Of a stretch of 64,000 nt of DNA, positions 26,649 through 35,648 are shown piece by piece. The number at the start of each line of letters is the position of its first letter. Within the stretch, counting starts at the first letter, position 1. This DNA is from Lachnospiraceae bacterium. GTDB lineage: Bacteria > Bacillota > Clostridia > Lachnospirales > Lachnospiraceae. Position numbers and translations under genes: made by a program. Location: assembly GCA_016291405.1 (NCBI GenBank), contig JAEEXG010000003.1, forward strand, positions 41,987 to 105,986, given 5' to 3'. The notes beneath the pieces were generated by a model. That model was not told where the DNA came from. It ran no database searches and saw only the letters and a program-made list of their open reading frames with translations.

Positions 26649-27803
26649 TTACCAAATGAAGAGTTCGTTTCCTTTTAATTTAAGCAATGCTTCCAAATAA
26701 TAATAATCTCCGTAGATTATTGCAAAATGGTGCTTACTGTCATGATAGGAAGCGGTGCAGTAGTTAACGATATTATCGGTATCCAAAGAAAAGTCACAGC
26801 GGTTATCCGTTAAAGCCTTTAACATCTTTAAGGCACTTTCTGTATAAAGTTCTTTTTCTTTTCCTTCGGTTATTTTTGCAAGTTCGATTAAACCGCAGGA
26901 AGCAATTGCCGCAGCGGTTGAATCTTCATAGGCAGGTTCTTTAGGCTGTCTAAAGTCAACGGGAATAAGCCCGTTTTCGGGAATATTATCACAAAAATAC
27001 TTGGCAACTTTTTTTGAAGCCTCAAGATATCTTTCTTCTTTTGTATGTAAGTAGCTAAACAAGAAACCGTATAAAGCCCAGGACTGGCCTCTTGTCCAGG
27101 AAGAACCATGTCCATAGCCCTGACCGCCGAAACTTTGAACAAATTCTCCGGTATTGGGGTTTAATTCAACAATATGATTAACGGAACCATCTTCTCTTAA
27201 AAAGTTTTTAAGTGCCATATCAGCATGCTTCATTGCCACATACTTAAATCTTGGATCCCCTGTTTCTTCAGATGCCCAGTATAAAAGCGGAAGATTCATT
27301 AAGCAGTCTATTATGCACCAGCCTACGTTAGAAGTGGGGCCGTTTTCTTTTCCCACACCGTCATTCCATGCTCTTATATAATTTGCAACAGGGTTAAAAC
27401 GTCCGGCCAAGATGTTTGCCGCATGAAGACCGCGCCTTCTCCCGACTTCAGAGCCTGTTTCTTTATAGTCCGCTACATCTGTAGGGAGCCACAAAAAGCC
27501 CATGTCATGGTCAAGATTATAGTATCTATCAAAACATACGCTTATTTTGTCGGCAATTTCTTTTGCCATCTTTTTATATTTTTCATCTTTGGTTTCGTGA
27601 TACATAAGCCACAAGATACCGCCGTAGAAACCGTTGGTCCACCAGTTGATATCACCGGGGTTATCGGTAGCGGATTTGTCATCAAAGCGTCCGTTAACGG
27701 TAGTGTAGGGGACTTTCCCGTAACTTCTGTCAGCGACTTTGCTTATTTTATCCATGGCTTTTTTTAGAGTTTCATTAAGCCAGAGTTCGTTTTCTTTATT
27801 CAT
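26649..27803 (-). CDS. GH88-family unsaturated glucuronyl hydrolase
   Basis: GH88 enzymes hydrate and cleave the 4,5-unsaturated uronic acid that polysaccharide lyases leave on oligosaccharides. The 384-residue protein has the (alpha/alpha)6-barrel signatures GDINWWTNGFYGGILWLMY (about 50-68), RRGLHAANILAGRFNP and GYGHGSSWTRGQSWALYGF (about 235-255), which includes the family's conserved Trp-Thr-Arg-Gly-Gln. No signal peptide is seen, so it is cytoplasmic. I set the start at the ATG at 27803; GGAGG lies just before it, and the longer frame from an upstream TTG would include this ribosome site. It is first gene of a two-gene operon with DUF2264. Confidence 0.92.
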   Translation of the reverse strand: MNKENELWLNETLKKAMDKISKVADRSYGKVPYTTVNGRFDDKSATDNPGDINWWTNGFYGGILWLMYHETKDEKYKKMAKEIADKISVCFDRYYNLDHDMGFLWLPTDVADYKETGSEVGRRRGLHAANILAGRFNPVANYIRAWNDGVGKENGPTSNVGWCIIDCLMNLPLLYWASEETGDPRFKYVAMKHADMALKNFLREDGSVNHIVELNPNTGEFVQSFGGQGYGHGSSWTRGQSWALYGFLFSYLHTKEERYLEASKKVAKYFCDNIPENGLIPVDFRQPKEPAYEDSTAAAIASCGLIELAKITEGKEKELYTESALKMLKALTDNRCDFSLDTDNIVNYCTASYHDSKHHFAIIYGDYYYLEALLKLKGNELFIW

Positions 27804-27935
27804 GTAATCCTCCAATTAAGATATTTCATAATTAACTATATTTTAAATGAAAAAAGCATACAATGAAACATTTGAAGTAATTATGGAATTTTTTGCAAAT
27901 GTGAGCTTATCTGAGTTTATATTACCTCTTTTTAT

Positions 27936-27955
27936 GCTATAATTCGATAGAGGTT
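27936..27955 (+). promoter_or_regulatory. Extended -10 promoter of the MATE gene
   Basis: TGCTATAAT (the -10 TATAAT at 27938-27943 with TG one base before it) would start transcription near 27950. AGAGG follows at 27949-27953 before the ATG at 27959, so the leader is very short but has a ribosome site. Confidence 0.6.
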
Positions 27956-27958
27956 ATT

Positions 27959-29308
27959 ATGAATACAAACGAGAATGAAAACACGCTAAAAAATGTATTA
28001 AGAATGGCTTGGCCTGCAGTAGTCGAGTCATTTTTCAGAGCCTTCGCAGGCCTTATCGATTCTTATATGGTAAGTTCTTTGGGGCCAAATTCAGTAGCGG
28101 CGGTAGGCCTTACCACTCAGCCTAAATTCATGGGGCTTGCAGCTTTCTTTGCCATTAACGTTGCGGTATCCGCCCTTGTTGCAAGAAGAAGAGGAGAAAA
28201 GAATAAAAAAGCGGCAAACGCCATTATGCTTACCTCCCTTATTTTAATAATTATTCTTGCGGTAGTTTTAAGTATAGTATTGGTGGCAGGGGCAAGCGGC
28301 ATAATTAAGTTCTGCGGTTCTAATGCAGACACTCATGCAGACGCCGTTACCTACTTTAGAATAATCATGGGCGGTATGATCTTTGACTGCATTCAGATGG
28401 GCGTAAACTCAGCTCAAAGAGGAGCGGGCAACACAAAGATCACAATGCGTACAAACGTAACTTCCGGAACCATAAACATTATCTTTAACTATCTTTTGAT
28501 AGGCGGACATTTGGGCTTCCCGGCCCTTGGTATTGTGGGCGCCGCTTTGGCAACAGTTTTGGGTACCGTAGTTGCTTGCTTTATGAGCATAGCTTCATTG
28601 TTTGAAAAAGATTGCTTTGTAAGCATTCCTTATATTATCAAAGAAAAGATTAAACCAAGCATCGAGTCACTGATTTCAATAATTAAAGTCGGATACTCCG
28701 TTTTCTTTGAACAGGTTTTAATGCGTGTCGGATTTATGGCAACTGCCATAATGGCTGCGGACATGGGTACCTATGAAATGGCTGCCCATCAGGTTGGCAT
28801 GAACATTATGGGTCTTTCCTTTGCCTTTGGTGACGGCTTACAGGTTACGGCTGTTGCATTAATAGGAAAGAGCCTTGGCGAAAAGAATAAAGACCTTGCC
28901 AAGGAATACGGAAGAACCTGCAGAGCAGTGGGCGGTGTAATCGCGGCAGCTTTGGCAGTTATCTATTTCTTTGGTGCAAGGCTTATGATGAGCGCTTTCT
29001 TTTCTGATGAGTACATCGTTAACATAGGCGTAAACATTATGAGAGTTATTGTGTTTGTTGTGGTGCTTCAGATTTCTCAGGTTATATACATGGGATGTTT
29101 AAGGGGCGCAGGCGATACAGCCTATACCGCAGTTGCATCAATAATCAGCGTAACCATAATAAGAACTCTCTTTTCATATCTTGGAGGATATGCACTCGGC
29201 TTTGGTATTATCGGAGTCTGGTTGGGAGTTGTGGCAGATCAGCTTTCAAGATTCATCTTTGGATCTATAAGGTTTTCTAAAGGAAAGTGGACGGAAATTA
29301 AAATATAA
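27959..29308 (+). CDS. MATE-family multidrug/toxin exporter
   Basis: This Na+- or H+-coupled efflux protein has 449 residues and twelve predicted helices. Typical MATE features are present, such as AWPAVVESFFRAFAGLIDSYMVSSLG at the start and the second half repeat LMRVGFMATAIMAADMGTYEMAAHQVG. The substrate cannot be predicted. AGAGG precedes the ATG. The next gene (SbcD/YhaO-like) starts 16 bp after the stop, so the three downstream genes may be partly co-transcribed. Confidence 0.9.
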   Translation: MNTNENENTLKNVLRMAWPAVVESFFRAFAGLIDSYMVSSLGPNSVAAVGLTTQPKFMGLAAFFAINVAVSALVARRRGEKNKKAANAIMLTSLILIIILAVVLSIVLVAGASGIIKFCGSNADTHADAVTYFRIIMGGMIFDCIQMGVNSAQRGAGNTKITMRTNVTSGTINIIFNYLLIGGHLGFPALGIVGAALATVLGTVVACFMSIASLFEKDCFVSIPYIIKEKIKPSIESLISIIKVGYSVFFEQVLMRVGFMATAIMAADMGTYEMAAHQVGMNIMGLSFAFGDGLQVTAVALIGKSLGEKNKDLAKEYGRTCRAVGGVIAAALAVIYFFGARLMMSAFFSDEYIVNIGVNIMRVIVFVVVLQISQVIYMGCLRGAGDTAYTAVASIISVTIIRTLFSYLGGYALGFGIIGVWLGVVADQLSRFIFGSIRFSKGKWTEIKI

Positions 29309-29324
29309 GTAAAGCGGGGTTTTT

Positions 29325-30431
29325 ATGAGAGTAATTCATACCGGGGACATTCATCTTGATTCGAAACTTAGTGCCAATTTACCTAAAGATAAGGCAAAAG
29401 AACGCAGAGGCGAAATTCTTAATGCCTTTGTTTCCTTGGTTTCCTATGCTAAAGAAAACGATGTAAGTGCCATTTTGATAGCGGGGGACTTGTTTGATAC
29501 AAGAAACACCTCCGCCCTTTCAAGAAATACTTTCAGAAGTCTTTTAATAAACAATCCCGACATTTCTTTTTACTATTTAAGGGGCAATCATGACGAAAAT
29601 ACAGCCATAGATATTTTGGATGAGCGCCCCGATAATCTTTATTTGTTTAATGACTCTTGGACAAGCTATTCTCTTGACAAAGAAGATAAGGTAAGGCTTT
29701 ACGGTGTTGAGTTTAATGAAAACAACAGCGCCAACGTCATTAACATTTTTTCTCCCGACCCATCAAAAGTGAATATTGTGTTGCTTCACGGGCAGGATAC
29801 GGACACGGTTTGTGTCGAAAAAACAGAGACCATTAATGTAAGAGCATTAAAAAACAAGGGCATAAATTACCTTGCTCTTGGCCATGTGCATGCATATAAA
29901 TCATGGGAGCTTGATGCTCTCGGAAAGGCCTGCTACTGCGGATGCTTAGAGGGTAGAGGCTTTGATGAAACCGGTGAGCATGGCTTTGTTGTGCTTGATA
30001 TCGATGAAGAAAAAGGTACTGTTACAGATACCTTTGTTCCCTTTGCAAAAAGGCATTTGTTTGAAGTAAACGTGGATGTAAGTTCCTTTGACGGAACACT
30101 TTCCGTAATCGAAAAGGTTAAAAGTGAACTAAAGAAAGAAAACATTTCTTCAAAAGATCTTGTAAAGATTGTTCTTACAGGAAAAGTAGATGTTGATTTT
30201 GAAAAAGACACAGAGTTTATTCGTCATACCGTAGAGAGCGACTATTATTTTGTGAAAGTATACGATAAGACCGAAATATACGTAGACCCTAAGGATTATA
30301 TGCTTGATAAATCTTTGAAGGGTGAGTTTGTGCGACAGGTTTTATCTTCAGATGAAATATCAGAAGAAGAAAAGGGAGAGGTAATCAAAATCGGACTTAA
30401 TGCATTGATGGGAGGTAAGACCACATTATGA
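29325..30431 (+). CDS. Metallophosphoesterase DNA repair nuclease, SbcD/YhaO-like
   Basis: This Mn2+-dependent nuclease subunit pairs with the SMC-like ATPase encoded next. It has 368 residues. The calcineurin-type phosphoesterase motifs are in order: GDIHLDS (8-14), GDLFDTR, RGNHD, and the HGQD and GHVHAY segments near residues 155 and 188. The C-terminal 120 residues are the capping domain. The stop overlaps the ATG of the next gene in a 4-nt ATGA. SbcCD/YhaON-type complexes cut hairpins and process DNA ends. Confidence 0.88.
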   Translation: MRVIHTGDIHLDSKLSANLPKDKAKERRGEILNAFVSLVSYAKENDVSAILIAGDLFDTRNTSALSRNTFRSLLINNPDISFYYLRGNHDENTAIDILDERPDNLYLFNDSWTSYSLDKEDKVRLYGVEFNENNSANVINIFSPDPSKVNIVLLHGQDTDTVCVEKTETINVRALKNKGINYLALGHVHAYKSWELDALGKACYCGCLEGRGFDETGEHGFVVLDIDEEKGTVTDTFVPFAKRHLFEVNVDVSSFDGTLSVIEKVKSELKKENISSKDLVKIVLTGKVDVDFEKDTEFIRHTVESDYYFVKVYDKTEIYVDPKDYMLDKSLKGEFVRQVLSSDEISEEEKGEVIKIGLNALMGGKTTL

Positions 30432-33043
30432 GACTTATTTCGTGTCACATAGAAAACTTTGGTGTGTTAAGTTCTGAGGACATAGACTTTAACAATGACT
30501 TAAACATCACCATAAAAGAAAACGGCTGGGGCAAAAGTACACTTGCAACCTTCCTAAGAGCCATGTTTTACGGCCTTAACGGTGAAGGAAAAAAGGACGA
30601 ATTGTCCAATGAAAGAAAGCGCTTTGCTCCCTGGCAGGGAGGCTCCTTCGGTGGAAGCGTTACCTTTGAAACTGCCGGTAAAAAGTATGTGCTTAGCCGT
30701 TTCTTTGGCGCAAAGGCTAATGAAGACTTCTTTGAATTAAGAGATTTAGCCACAAATCTTGTATCAAAAGATTTTAGCGCAAATATCGGTGAAGAACTGT
30801 TTTTAATAAATGCCGAATCCTTTATGAAGACTATTTATATAAGCCAAAACGATTCTTCCAACACATCGGTTACAGATGATATTAACGCTAAGCTTGGAAA
30901 CATTACAGACAGTATCGATTTAAATAAATATGCCAATGCTCAGGAAAATTTAAAGGATGCTTTAAATGCTTATTCAAAGACCAGAAAAACCGGTGAAATA
31001 TATAAGCTTAAAGAAAAGCAGTCTTTGTTAAAGAGCAAAATCTTAGCTTCCCGCGGTGTGGAAGATGCTTTAAGAGATATTGAAGAAAGAATGTCTCAAA
31101 ACAAAGAAAAGCTTAATGAAACGAAAGATAAGTTAAACTTCCTATCCACTCAAAAAGCAGCGGTTTCTGAGTATGAAAAATGCTTAAACATAAAGAAAAC
31201 ATACGATAAATTGCTTGAAGAAATAAGCATAAAAGAAAACCAAAGGCAGGAAAGAAGAGCATTCTTTAAGGGAAATGTTCCAAGCATGAGTGAGTGTAAG
31301 TCCTGGGAAGAAGCCTGTGACAAGATAAAAGAAGCCGATGCGGTAATTAAAGATACCACTTTGTCTGATGCTGAAACCATGATTTACTCTAACCTCCTTG
31401 AAATGTTTAAAGATGAGGTCCCTAGTGAATCTAAAATAGATGAATATCTTTTAAAGGCAAGAGAACTTTCAAATAACAAGGCTCTCTATGCAAAGTATGC
31501 TCTTAATGAAGAAGAAAAAGAAACTCTTGATAGCTTTAACGAAGTCTTTAATTCACCTTCAAATGCAGAGAATGAGTTAAACAGATGCATGGAAGACGCT
31601 ACTTTATTAAATAAGTATGTTAGTGAGAGCGCAGTGCTTGAAAGTAAGCTTGATGAGGGCGCTAAATCAAAAGGCGGCTTTAGTATTTTGGGAAGCGTGT
31701 CTCTTTTGCTTTCATTAGTATTTGCATTTGCTTCTTTCTTTATTAAAAGCTTACCGGTTCCGGCTGTGCTTTCATACATCGGTTTCTTTTTGGCATTGGT
31801 GCTTTTAATTCTGGGAGTACTTTTATTTGTTAACCAAAAGAACAAAATTAAAAAAGATCCTTCCCTTATTAAAGCAAGTGAAAGGCTTAATGAGCTATAC
31901 GAAAAGATTGATGAAAACAAAGAGTATGTGTCTAATTTCCTGGCTAAATTTGACATGCCCTTTGACGAAGAAAGAGTTACCTTTGACCTTCAAAATCTAT
32001 CCCGAAGCATCTATGAATACAAGACTTTATACGATAGAAAGAAGCAGTTTGATAAAGTCAAAGGAAATGAAGATGCAGGATATGCGCTGGATTCAATCAA
32101 AGAGTTTCTTTCTGAATATAATGTATACTCAAAAGAAGATGAGCTTACTGAAAAGCTTGCCGATTTAAAGGGAAAGACAAAGCACTATGAATCCTTAAAG
32201 CAAAAGAGTGATTCATTTGTAAGAGCAAAGGCAAATAAAGAAAGCATTAAAAATGACCTTGTTACAGCCCTTTTAAGCTATTCAATAGAGCCCGGAATCG
32301 ACATTTCAAAAACCGTAGCTGACGTTTATGACGTGGTAACGGAATATGACGGTGTATGTGCAATTTTGGAAGATGCAAAGAAAAGATTAAATGAATTTTC
32401 CGAAGAAAACGATATTTCAAAAATCAATGAGACTTTAAATAATGAATCCATGATGACCTTTGATGAGATTCATGAAAAAGAAAGAGCTTTAAATGAAACC
32501 TTGGAAGAATTAAGAAGCGTTCTTTCTACGGATAGTCGCACATACGATGACTACGAGCAAAAGTTTGAAGAGATGCAGGAAGATTCGGAAGAGTTATCAA
32601 ACCTTTCAAACGAGATAGAAGAAAAGACAAATAAACTGTCTTTAGTTCAGGTTGCTTCAGACTACTTATCAAAGGCCAAAGAAACTCTTACCCAAAAGTA
32701 TATGGAGCCTTTGCTTAAGGGATTTATAAAGTATTATTCCTTCTTAACAAAAGAAGATGCAAAAAGCTTTCATATTGATGCAAATATGATTATCACAAAA
32801 GAAGAGAAGGGAATGCAAAGAAACACAGGCTTTCTTAGCTTAGGCTACAAAGATTTAATAGGCTTTTGCATGCGTCTTGCAGTGGCTGATGCCATGTATG
32901 AAGGAGAGAAGCCGATGCTTGTGTTAGACGATCCATTTGTAAATCTTGATGATAAAAAGGTGGAAGAAGCGAAGCGCTTATTAAAAGAAGTATCTAAGTA
33001 TTATCAAATAATTTATTTAACCTGTTCAGAGAGCAGATTGTAA
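30428..33043 (+). CDS. SMC-like ATPase of the SbcC/YhaN family with a membrane hairpin
   Basis: This 871-residue protein is the partner of the upstream nuclease. The N-terminal ATPase half has an NGWGKST Walker A (about residues 37-43) and the C-terminal half has Walker B MLVLDDPFVNLDDKK near residue 835. Between them are coiled coils (about 170-400 and 480-760). The coil is interrupted by two hydrophobic segments (about 418-470: SILGSVSLLLSLVFAFASFF and VLSYIGFFLALVLLILGVLLF), which would make a membrane hairpin as in YhaN. This suggests membrane-associated DNA repair. A terminator follows. Confidence 0.85.
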   Translation: MRLISCHIENFGVLSSEDIDFNNDLNITIKENGWGKSTLATFLRAMFYGLNGEGKKDELSNERKRFAPWQGGSFGGSVTFETAGKKYVLSRFFGAKANEDFFELRDLATNLVSKDFSANIGEELFLINAESFMKTIYISQNDSSNTSVTDDINAKLGNITDSIDLNKYANAQENLKDALNAYSKTRKTGEIYKLKEKQSLLKSKILASRGVEDALRDIEERMSQNKEKLNETKDKLNFLSTQKAAVSEYEKCLNIKKTYDKLLEEISIKENQRQERRAFFKGNVPSMSECKSWEEACDKIKEADAVIKDTTLSDAETMIYSNLLEMFKDEVPSESKIDEYLLKARELSNNKALYAKYALNEEEKETLDSFNEVFNSPSNAENELNRCMEDATLLNKYVSESAVLESKLDEGAKSKGGFSILGSVSLLLSLVFAFASFFIKSLPVPAVLSYIGFFLALVLLILGVLLFVNQKNKIKKDPSLIKASERLNELYEKIDENKEYVSNFLAKFDMPFDEERVTFDLQNLSRSIYEYKTLYDRKKQFDKVKGNEDAGYALDSIKEFLSEYNVYSKEDELTEKLADLKGKTKHYESLKQKSDSFVRAKANKESIKNDLVTALLSYSIEPGIDISKTVADVYDVVTEYDGVCAILEDAKKRLNEFSEENDISKINETLNNESMMTFDEIHEKERALNETLEELRSVLSTDSRTYDDYEQKFEEMQEDSEELSNLSNEIEEKTNKLSLVQVASDYLSKAKETLTQKYMEPLLKGFIKYYSFLTKEDAKSFHIDANMIITKEEKGMQRNTGFLSLGYKDLIGFCMRLAVADAMYEGEKPMLVLDDPFVNLDDKKVEEAKRLLKEVSKYYQIIYLTCSESRL

Positions 33044-33049
33044 AATAAA

Positions 33050-33076
33050 ACCTCGTCCTTTTGGACGGGGTTTTTC
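33050..33076 (+). terminator. Terminator after the SbcC/YhaN gene
   Basis: ACCTCGTCC (33050-33058) pairs with GGACGGGGT (33063-33071, one G-T pair), followed by a T-run. Confidence 0.88.
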
Positions 33077-33128
33077 TATGCCTAAATGGTAACCTTTAAC
33101 AAAAAAATAATGATAAAAAACGCTCATT

Positions 33129-33150
33129 GGATAATTGTATACAATTATCC
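33129..33150. promoter_or_regulatory. 22-bp perfect palindrome upstream of the aminotransferase promoter
   Basis: A perfect inverted repeat of 22 bp with centre GTATAC (half-site GGATAATTGTA) ends 9 bp before the -35. The inner TTGTATACAA resembles GntR-family operators (TNGTNNNACNA). No T-run follows, so it is not a terminator. A position upstream of the -35 suits an activator or a repressor that bends or loops. Confidence 0.7.
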
Positions 33151-33159
33151 TAAAATGTA

Positions 33160-33188
33160 TTGACACAATAAAACCGTCACGATAAAAT
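33160..33188 (+). promoter_or_regulatory. Promoter of the aspartate aminotransferase gene
   Basis: TTGACA (33160-33165) and TAAAAT (33183-33188) are 17 bp apart. The gene starts 38 bp after the -10, with GGAGG 6 nt before the ATG. Confidence 0.82.
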
Positions 33189-33225
33189 TAAAAAAACTCA
33201 GTAAAAATGCATTTTGGAGGAAGAC

Positions 33226-34425
33226 ATGTCACTTTCGTTATCTCAAAAGGCTATGGATGTAAAGCCGTCATCAACTCTTGCAATTACAGCAAAAGCAAAG
33301 GAATTAAAGAAAAGCGGTGTTGATGTGGTTGGATTTGGCGCAGGAGAGCCTGATTTTAACACACCTAAGAATATTTGCGATGCAGCAATCAAAGCTATCG
33401 AAACAGGATTTACAAAATACACACCGGCATCAGGAACAAATGAATTAAAAGCAGCCATCAGCAAAAAGTTCAGAGATTTTAACGGACTTGATTATGCTCC
33501 CGAACAGATAGTGGTTTCAAACGGCGGTAAGCACGCCCTTACAAATATATTCAATGCAATCATCAATGAAGGCGATGAAGTTATTATTCCCGCTCCATAT
33601 TGGTTAAGCTACCCTGAAATGGTTAAGCTTTCAGGCGGTGTTCCTGTATTTGTATTTGGTACAAAAGAAAACGGATATAAGATTACAGCAAAGCAGCTTG
33701 AAGAAGCAGTAACAGATAAGACCAAGGCTTTGGTTTTAAATTCACCCAACAACCCCACGGGTATGGTTTATTCAAAGAAAGAACTTCAGGCAATCGCCGA
33801 TGTTGCAATCAAGCATGACTTTTACGTTATTTCCGATGAAATGTATGAAAACCTTATCTACGGAAATGAAAAGCATGTAAGTATCGCTTCTTTAAACGAT
33901 GAGATTTATAAAAGAACAATTACATGTTCCGGTCTTTCAAAGTCATACGCAATGACAGGATGGAGAATCGGTTATACAGGTTCAAGCGTTGAAATTGCAA
34001 AGCTTATGTCAGCTATGCAGTCTCACCTTACATCCAACCCTAACTCAATCGCTCAGTTTGCTTCCTGCGAAGCTTTAAACGGCCCCCAGGATGACGTTGA
34101 AAAGATGAAGAAAGAATTCGACAGAAGAAGAGCCTATATGTATGACAGAGTAAAGGCTATGCCTTATGTTGATGTTTCAAAGCCTCAGGGTGCCTTCTAT
34201 GTATTTATCGATATGAGTAAGGCTGTAGAGCTTTCTTATAAAGGTGAAAAATTAGGATCTGCATCAAAACTTGCACAGTGCTTGTTAAACGACTACGCTG
34301 TTGCGGTTATTCCCTGTGCAGACTTTGGATTCCCGAATCACATCCGTCTTTCATATGCCATCAGCATAGGACAGATTGAAAAGGGTCTTGGCAGAATCGA
34401 GGAGTTCTTAAAGGAGCTTCAGTAA
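33226..34425 (+). CDS. Class I pyridoxal-phosphate aminotransferase (aspartate aminotransferase)
   Basis: This enzyme transfers amino groups between aspartate or a similar amino acid and 2-oxoglutarate. It has 399 residues. Family marks are GFGAGEPDFNTP (41-52), LNSPNNPTGMVY, YVISDEMYE and the PLP lysine in SGLSKSYAMTGWRIGY (Lys near residue 239). I chose the ATG at 33226; GGAGG sits 6 nt before it, and the in-frame upstream TTG is only its ribosome site. Substrate specificity for aspartate versus other amino acids cannot be settled from sequence. A strong terminator follows. Confidence 0.88.
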   Translation: MSLSLSQKAMDVKPSSTLAITAKAKELKKSGVDVVGFGAGEPDFNTPKNICDAAIKAIETGFTKYTPASGTNELKAAISKKFRDFNGLDYAPEQIVVSNGGKHALTNIFNAIINEGDEVIIPAPYWLSYPEMVKLSGGVPVFVFGTKENGYKITAKQLEEAVTDKTKALVLNSPNNPTGMVYSKKELQAIADVAIKHDFYVISDEMYENLIYGNEKHVSIASLNDEIYKRTITCSGLSKSYAMTGWRIGYTGSSVEIAKLMSAMQSHLTSNPNSIAQFASCEALNGPQDDVEKMKKEFDRRRAYMYDRVKAMPYVDVSKPQGAFYVFIDMSKAVELSYKGEKLGSASKLAQCLLNDYAVAVIPCADFGFPNHIRLSYAISIGQIEKGLGRIEEFLKELQ

Positions 34426-34467
34426 AATTTACCAATATAAATTAAGTTGTCATAAAAATATTACGGA

Positions 34468-34510
34468 AACCTGCGTTATGTAAACTACATGGCGCAGGTT
34501 TTTAAATTTT
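34468..34510 (+). terminator. Terminator after the aminotransferase gene
   Basis: AACCTGCG (34468-34475) pairs with CGCAGGTT (34493-34500), with inner pairing of ATGTA to TACAT, followed by TTTTAAATTTT. The region from 34510 to 34620 is AT-rich and shows no gene. Confidence 0.85.
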
Positions 34511-34620
34511 TTAAAAAATTTTTTTTCAAGATTTAGTGCATAGGTTCACATAAGAAATACAGATATAGTGCTTTGAATATAAATGAGAGAAAAACGGCTT
34601 AAAATAGGCATTTTTAACAT

Positions 34621-34649
34621 TTGATTTATTAATAGTTGTCCATTATAAT
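34621..34649 (+). promoter_or_regulatory. xerD promoter
   Basis: TTGATT (34621-34626) and a perfect TATAAT (34644-34649) are 17 bp apart. AGAGGA (34692-34697) lies 11 nt before the start codon, a rather long spacing. Confidence 0.75.
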
Positions 34650-34708
34650 ATGTCTTACAGACAAAAAAATGGTTAACAGAACTTAGTTTAAAGAGGATAA
34701 AATCATTA

Positions 34709-35593
34709 ATGGAAAAAGAAATTAATTCTTTTATTACGTATTTACATAATGTTAAAAAGATGTCCTTAAACACAGAGTTATCTTACCGGCGTGACCTTGC
34801 AAAGGTAGAGCGCTATATGAGTGAACAGGGAATTTCGGATCCTTCGAAAATTACTTCCAAGGATTTAAATTCTTACATCACATATTTACAGGATAACAAG
34901 TTTTCTGCAGCCACCATTTCAAGAAACATTGCCTGCATTAAAACTTTCTACCATTACCTTTACAAAGAAGGAAAGGTTAAAGTTGATGTTTCCGACGGAC
35001 TTAAGGCTCCAAAGGTTGAAAAGAGAATTCCTGAGATTATGACTACAAAAGAAGTCGTAAGCCTCTTAGAGCAGCCTAAGGGAAATAATCCTAAGGATAT
35101 AAGAGATAAGGCAATGCTTGAACTTTTGTATGCAACAGGCATAAGAGTATCCGAACTAATTTCTTTAAATGTTAAAGACGTTAACATGCAGATGGGCTTT
35201 ATCGTATGCCACGATGCAAACAAAGAAAGAGTTATTCCTTTCGGACACGAAGCTAAGGCCGCAATGCAAAAGTATTTTGACGAATCAAGAGACACAATGC
35301 TTGAAGATAAAAATTCCGATATCCTTTTTGTAAATTGTTCGGGACAGCCAATGTCCAGACAGGGATTTTGGAAATTGATAAAGTATTACACAAAGAAAGC
35401 CGGCATTGAGGCGGATATAACACCTCACACATTGAGACATTCCTTCGCTGCTCACTTGGTTGAAAACGGAGCTGACTTAAGAAGTGTTCAGGAAATGCTT
35501 GGTCATTCAGATATTTCCACCACGCAGGTTTACGCTAATCTCAATCACTCAAGAATAAGAGACGTTTACAACAAAGCACATCCCAGAGGATAA
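34709..35593 (+). CDS. xerD: Tyrosine recombinase XerD
   Basis: XerD resolves chromosome dimers at dif with FtsK. The protein has 294 residues, standard for XerC/XerD. It has the SAM-like N-terminal domain (residues 1-90) and the catalytic domain with GIRVSEL (Arg near 146), a middle Lys, HTLRH (near 239-243), LGHSDISTTQVY with the nucleophile Tyr near 275. The sequence is closer to XerD/RipX than to phage integrases, and no mobile element is adjacent, so it is taken as the housekeeping recombinase. A strong hairpin follows. Confidence 0.88.
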   Translation: MEKEINSFITYLHNVKKMSLNTELSYRRDLAKVERYMSEQGISDPSKITSKDLNSYITYLQDNKFSAATISRNIACIKTFYHYLYKEGKVKVDVSDGLKAPKVEKRIPEIMTTKEVVSLLEQPKGNNPKDIRDKAMLELLYATGIRVSELISLNVKDVNMQMGFIVCHDANKERVIPFGHEAKAAMQKYFDESRDTMLEDKNSDILFVNCSGQPMSRQGFWKLIKYYTKKAGIEADITPHTLRHSFAAHLVENGADLRSVQEMLGHSDISTTQVYANLNHSRIRDVYNKAHPRG

Positions 35594-35600
35594 GATAAAT

Positions 35601-35635
35601 AAAGACATTCCCTTGATGAGGGGAATGTCTTTTGT
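35601..35635 (+). terminator. xerD terminator that contains the -35 of the next promoter
   Basis: A 12-bp perfect stem, AAAGACATTCCC (35601-35612) with GGGAATGTCTTT (35621-35632), has the loop TTGATGAG. The loop's TTGATG is also the -35 of the cysteine desulfurase promoter. Confidence 0.85.
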
Positions 35636-35641
35636 TATTAT
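35613..35641 (+). promoter_or_regulatory. Promoter of the cysteine desulfurase gene, leaderless start suspected
   Basis: TTGATG (35613-35618) and TATTAT (35636-35641) are 17 bp apart, with a TG one base before the -10. The predicted start point is 35648-35649, exactly at the ATG. No Shine-Dalgarno is present. Confidence 0.55.
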
Positions 35642-35648
35642 TTTAGTT

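Noticed and set aside
31486..31956. 156-codon open frame antisense to the SMC-like ATPase
   Set aside because: Its composition mirrors the coding strand's coiled-coil codons and no start signals are present.
33129..33150. Palindrome read as a terminator
   Set aside because: No T-run follows and it lies directly before a strong promoter, so it is better explained as an operator.
34709..35593. XerD as the integrase of a mobile element
   Set aside because: The length and motifs fit the housekeeping recombinase and no att sites or cargo genes are next to it.
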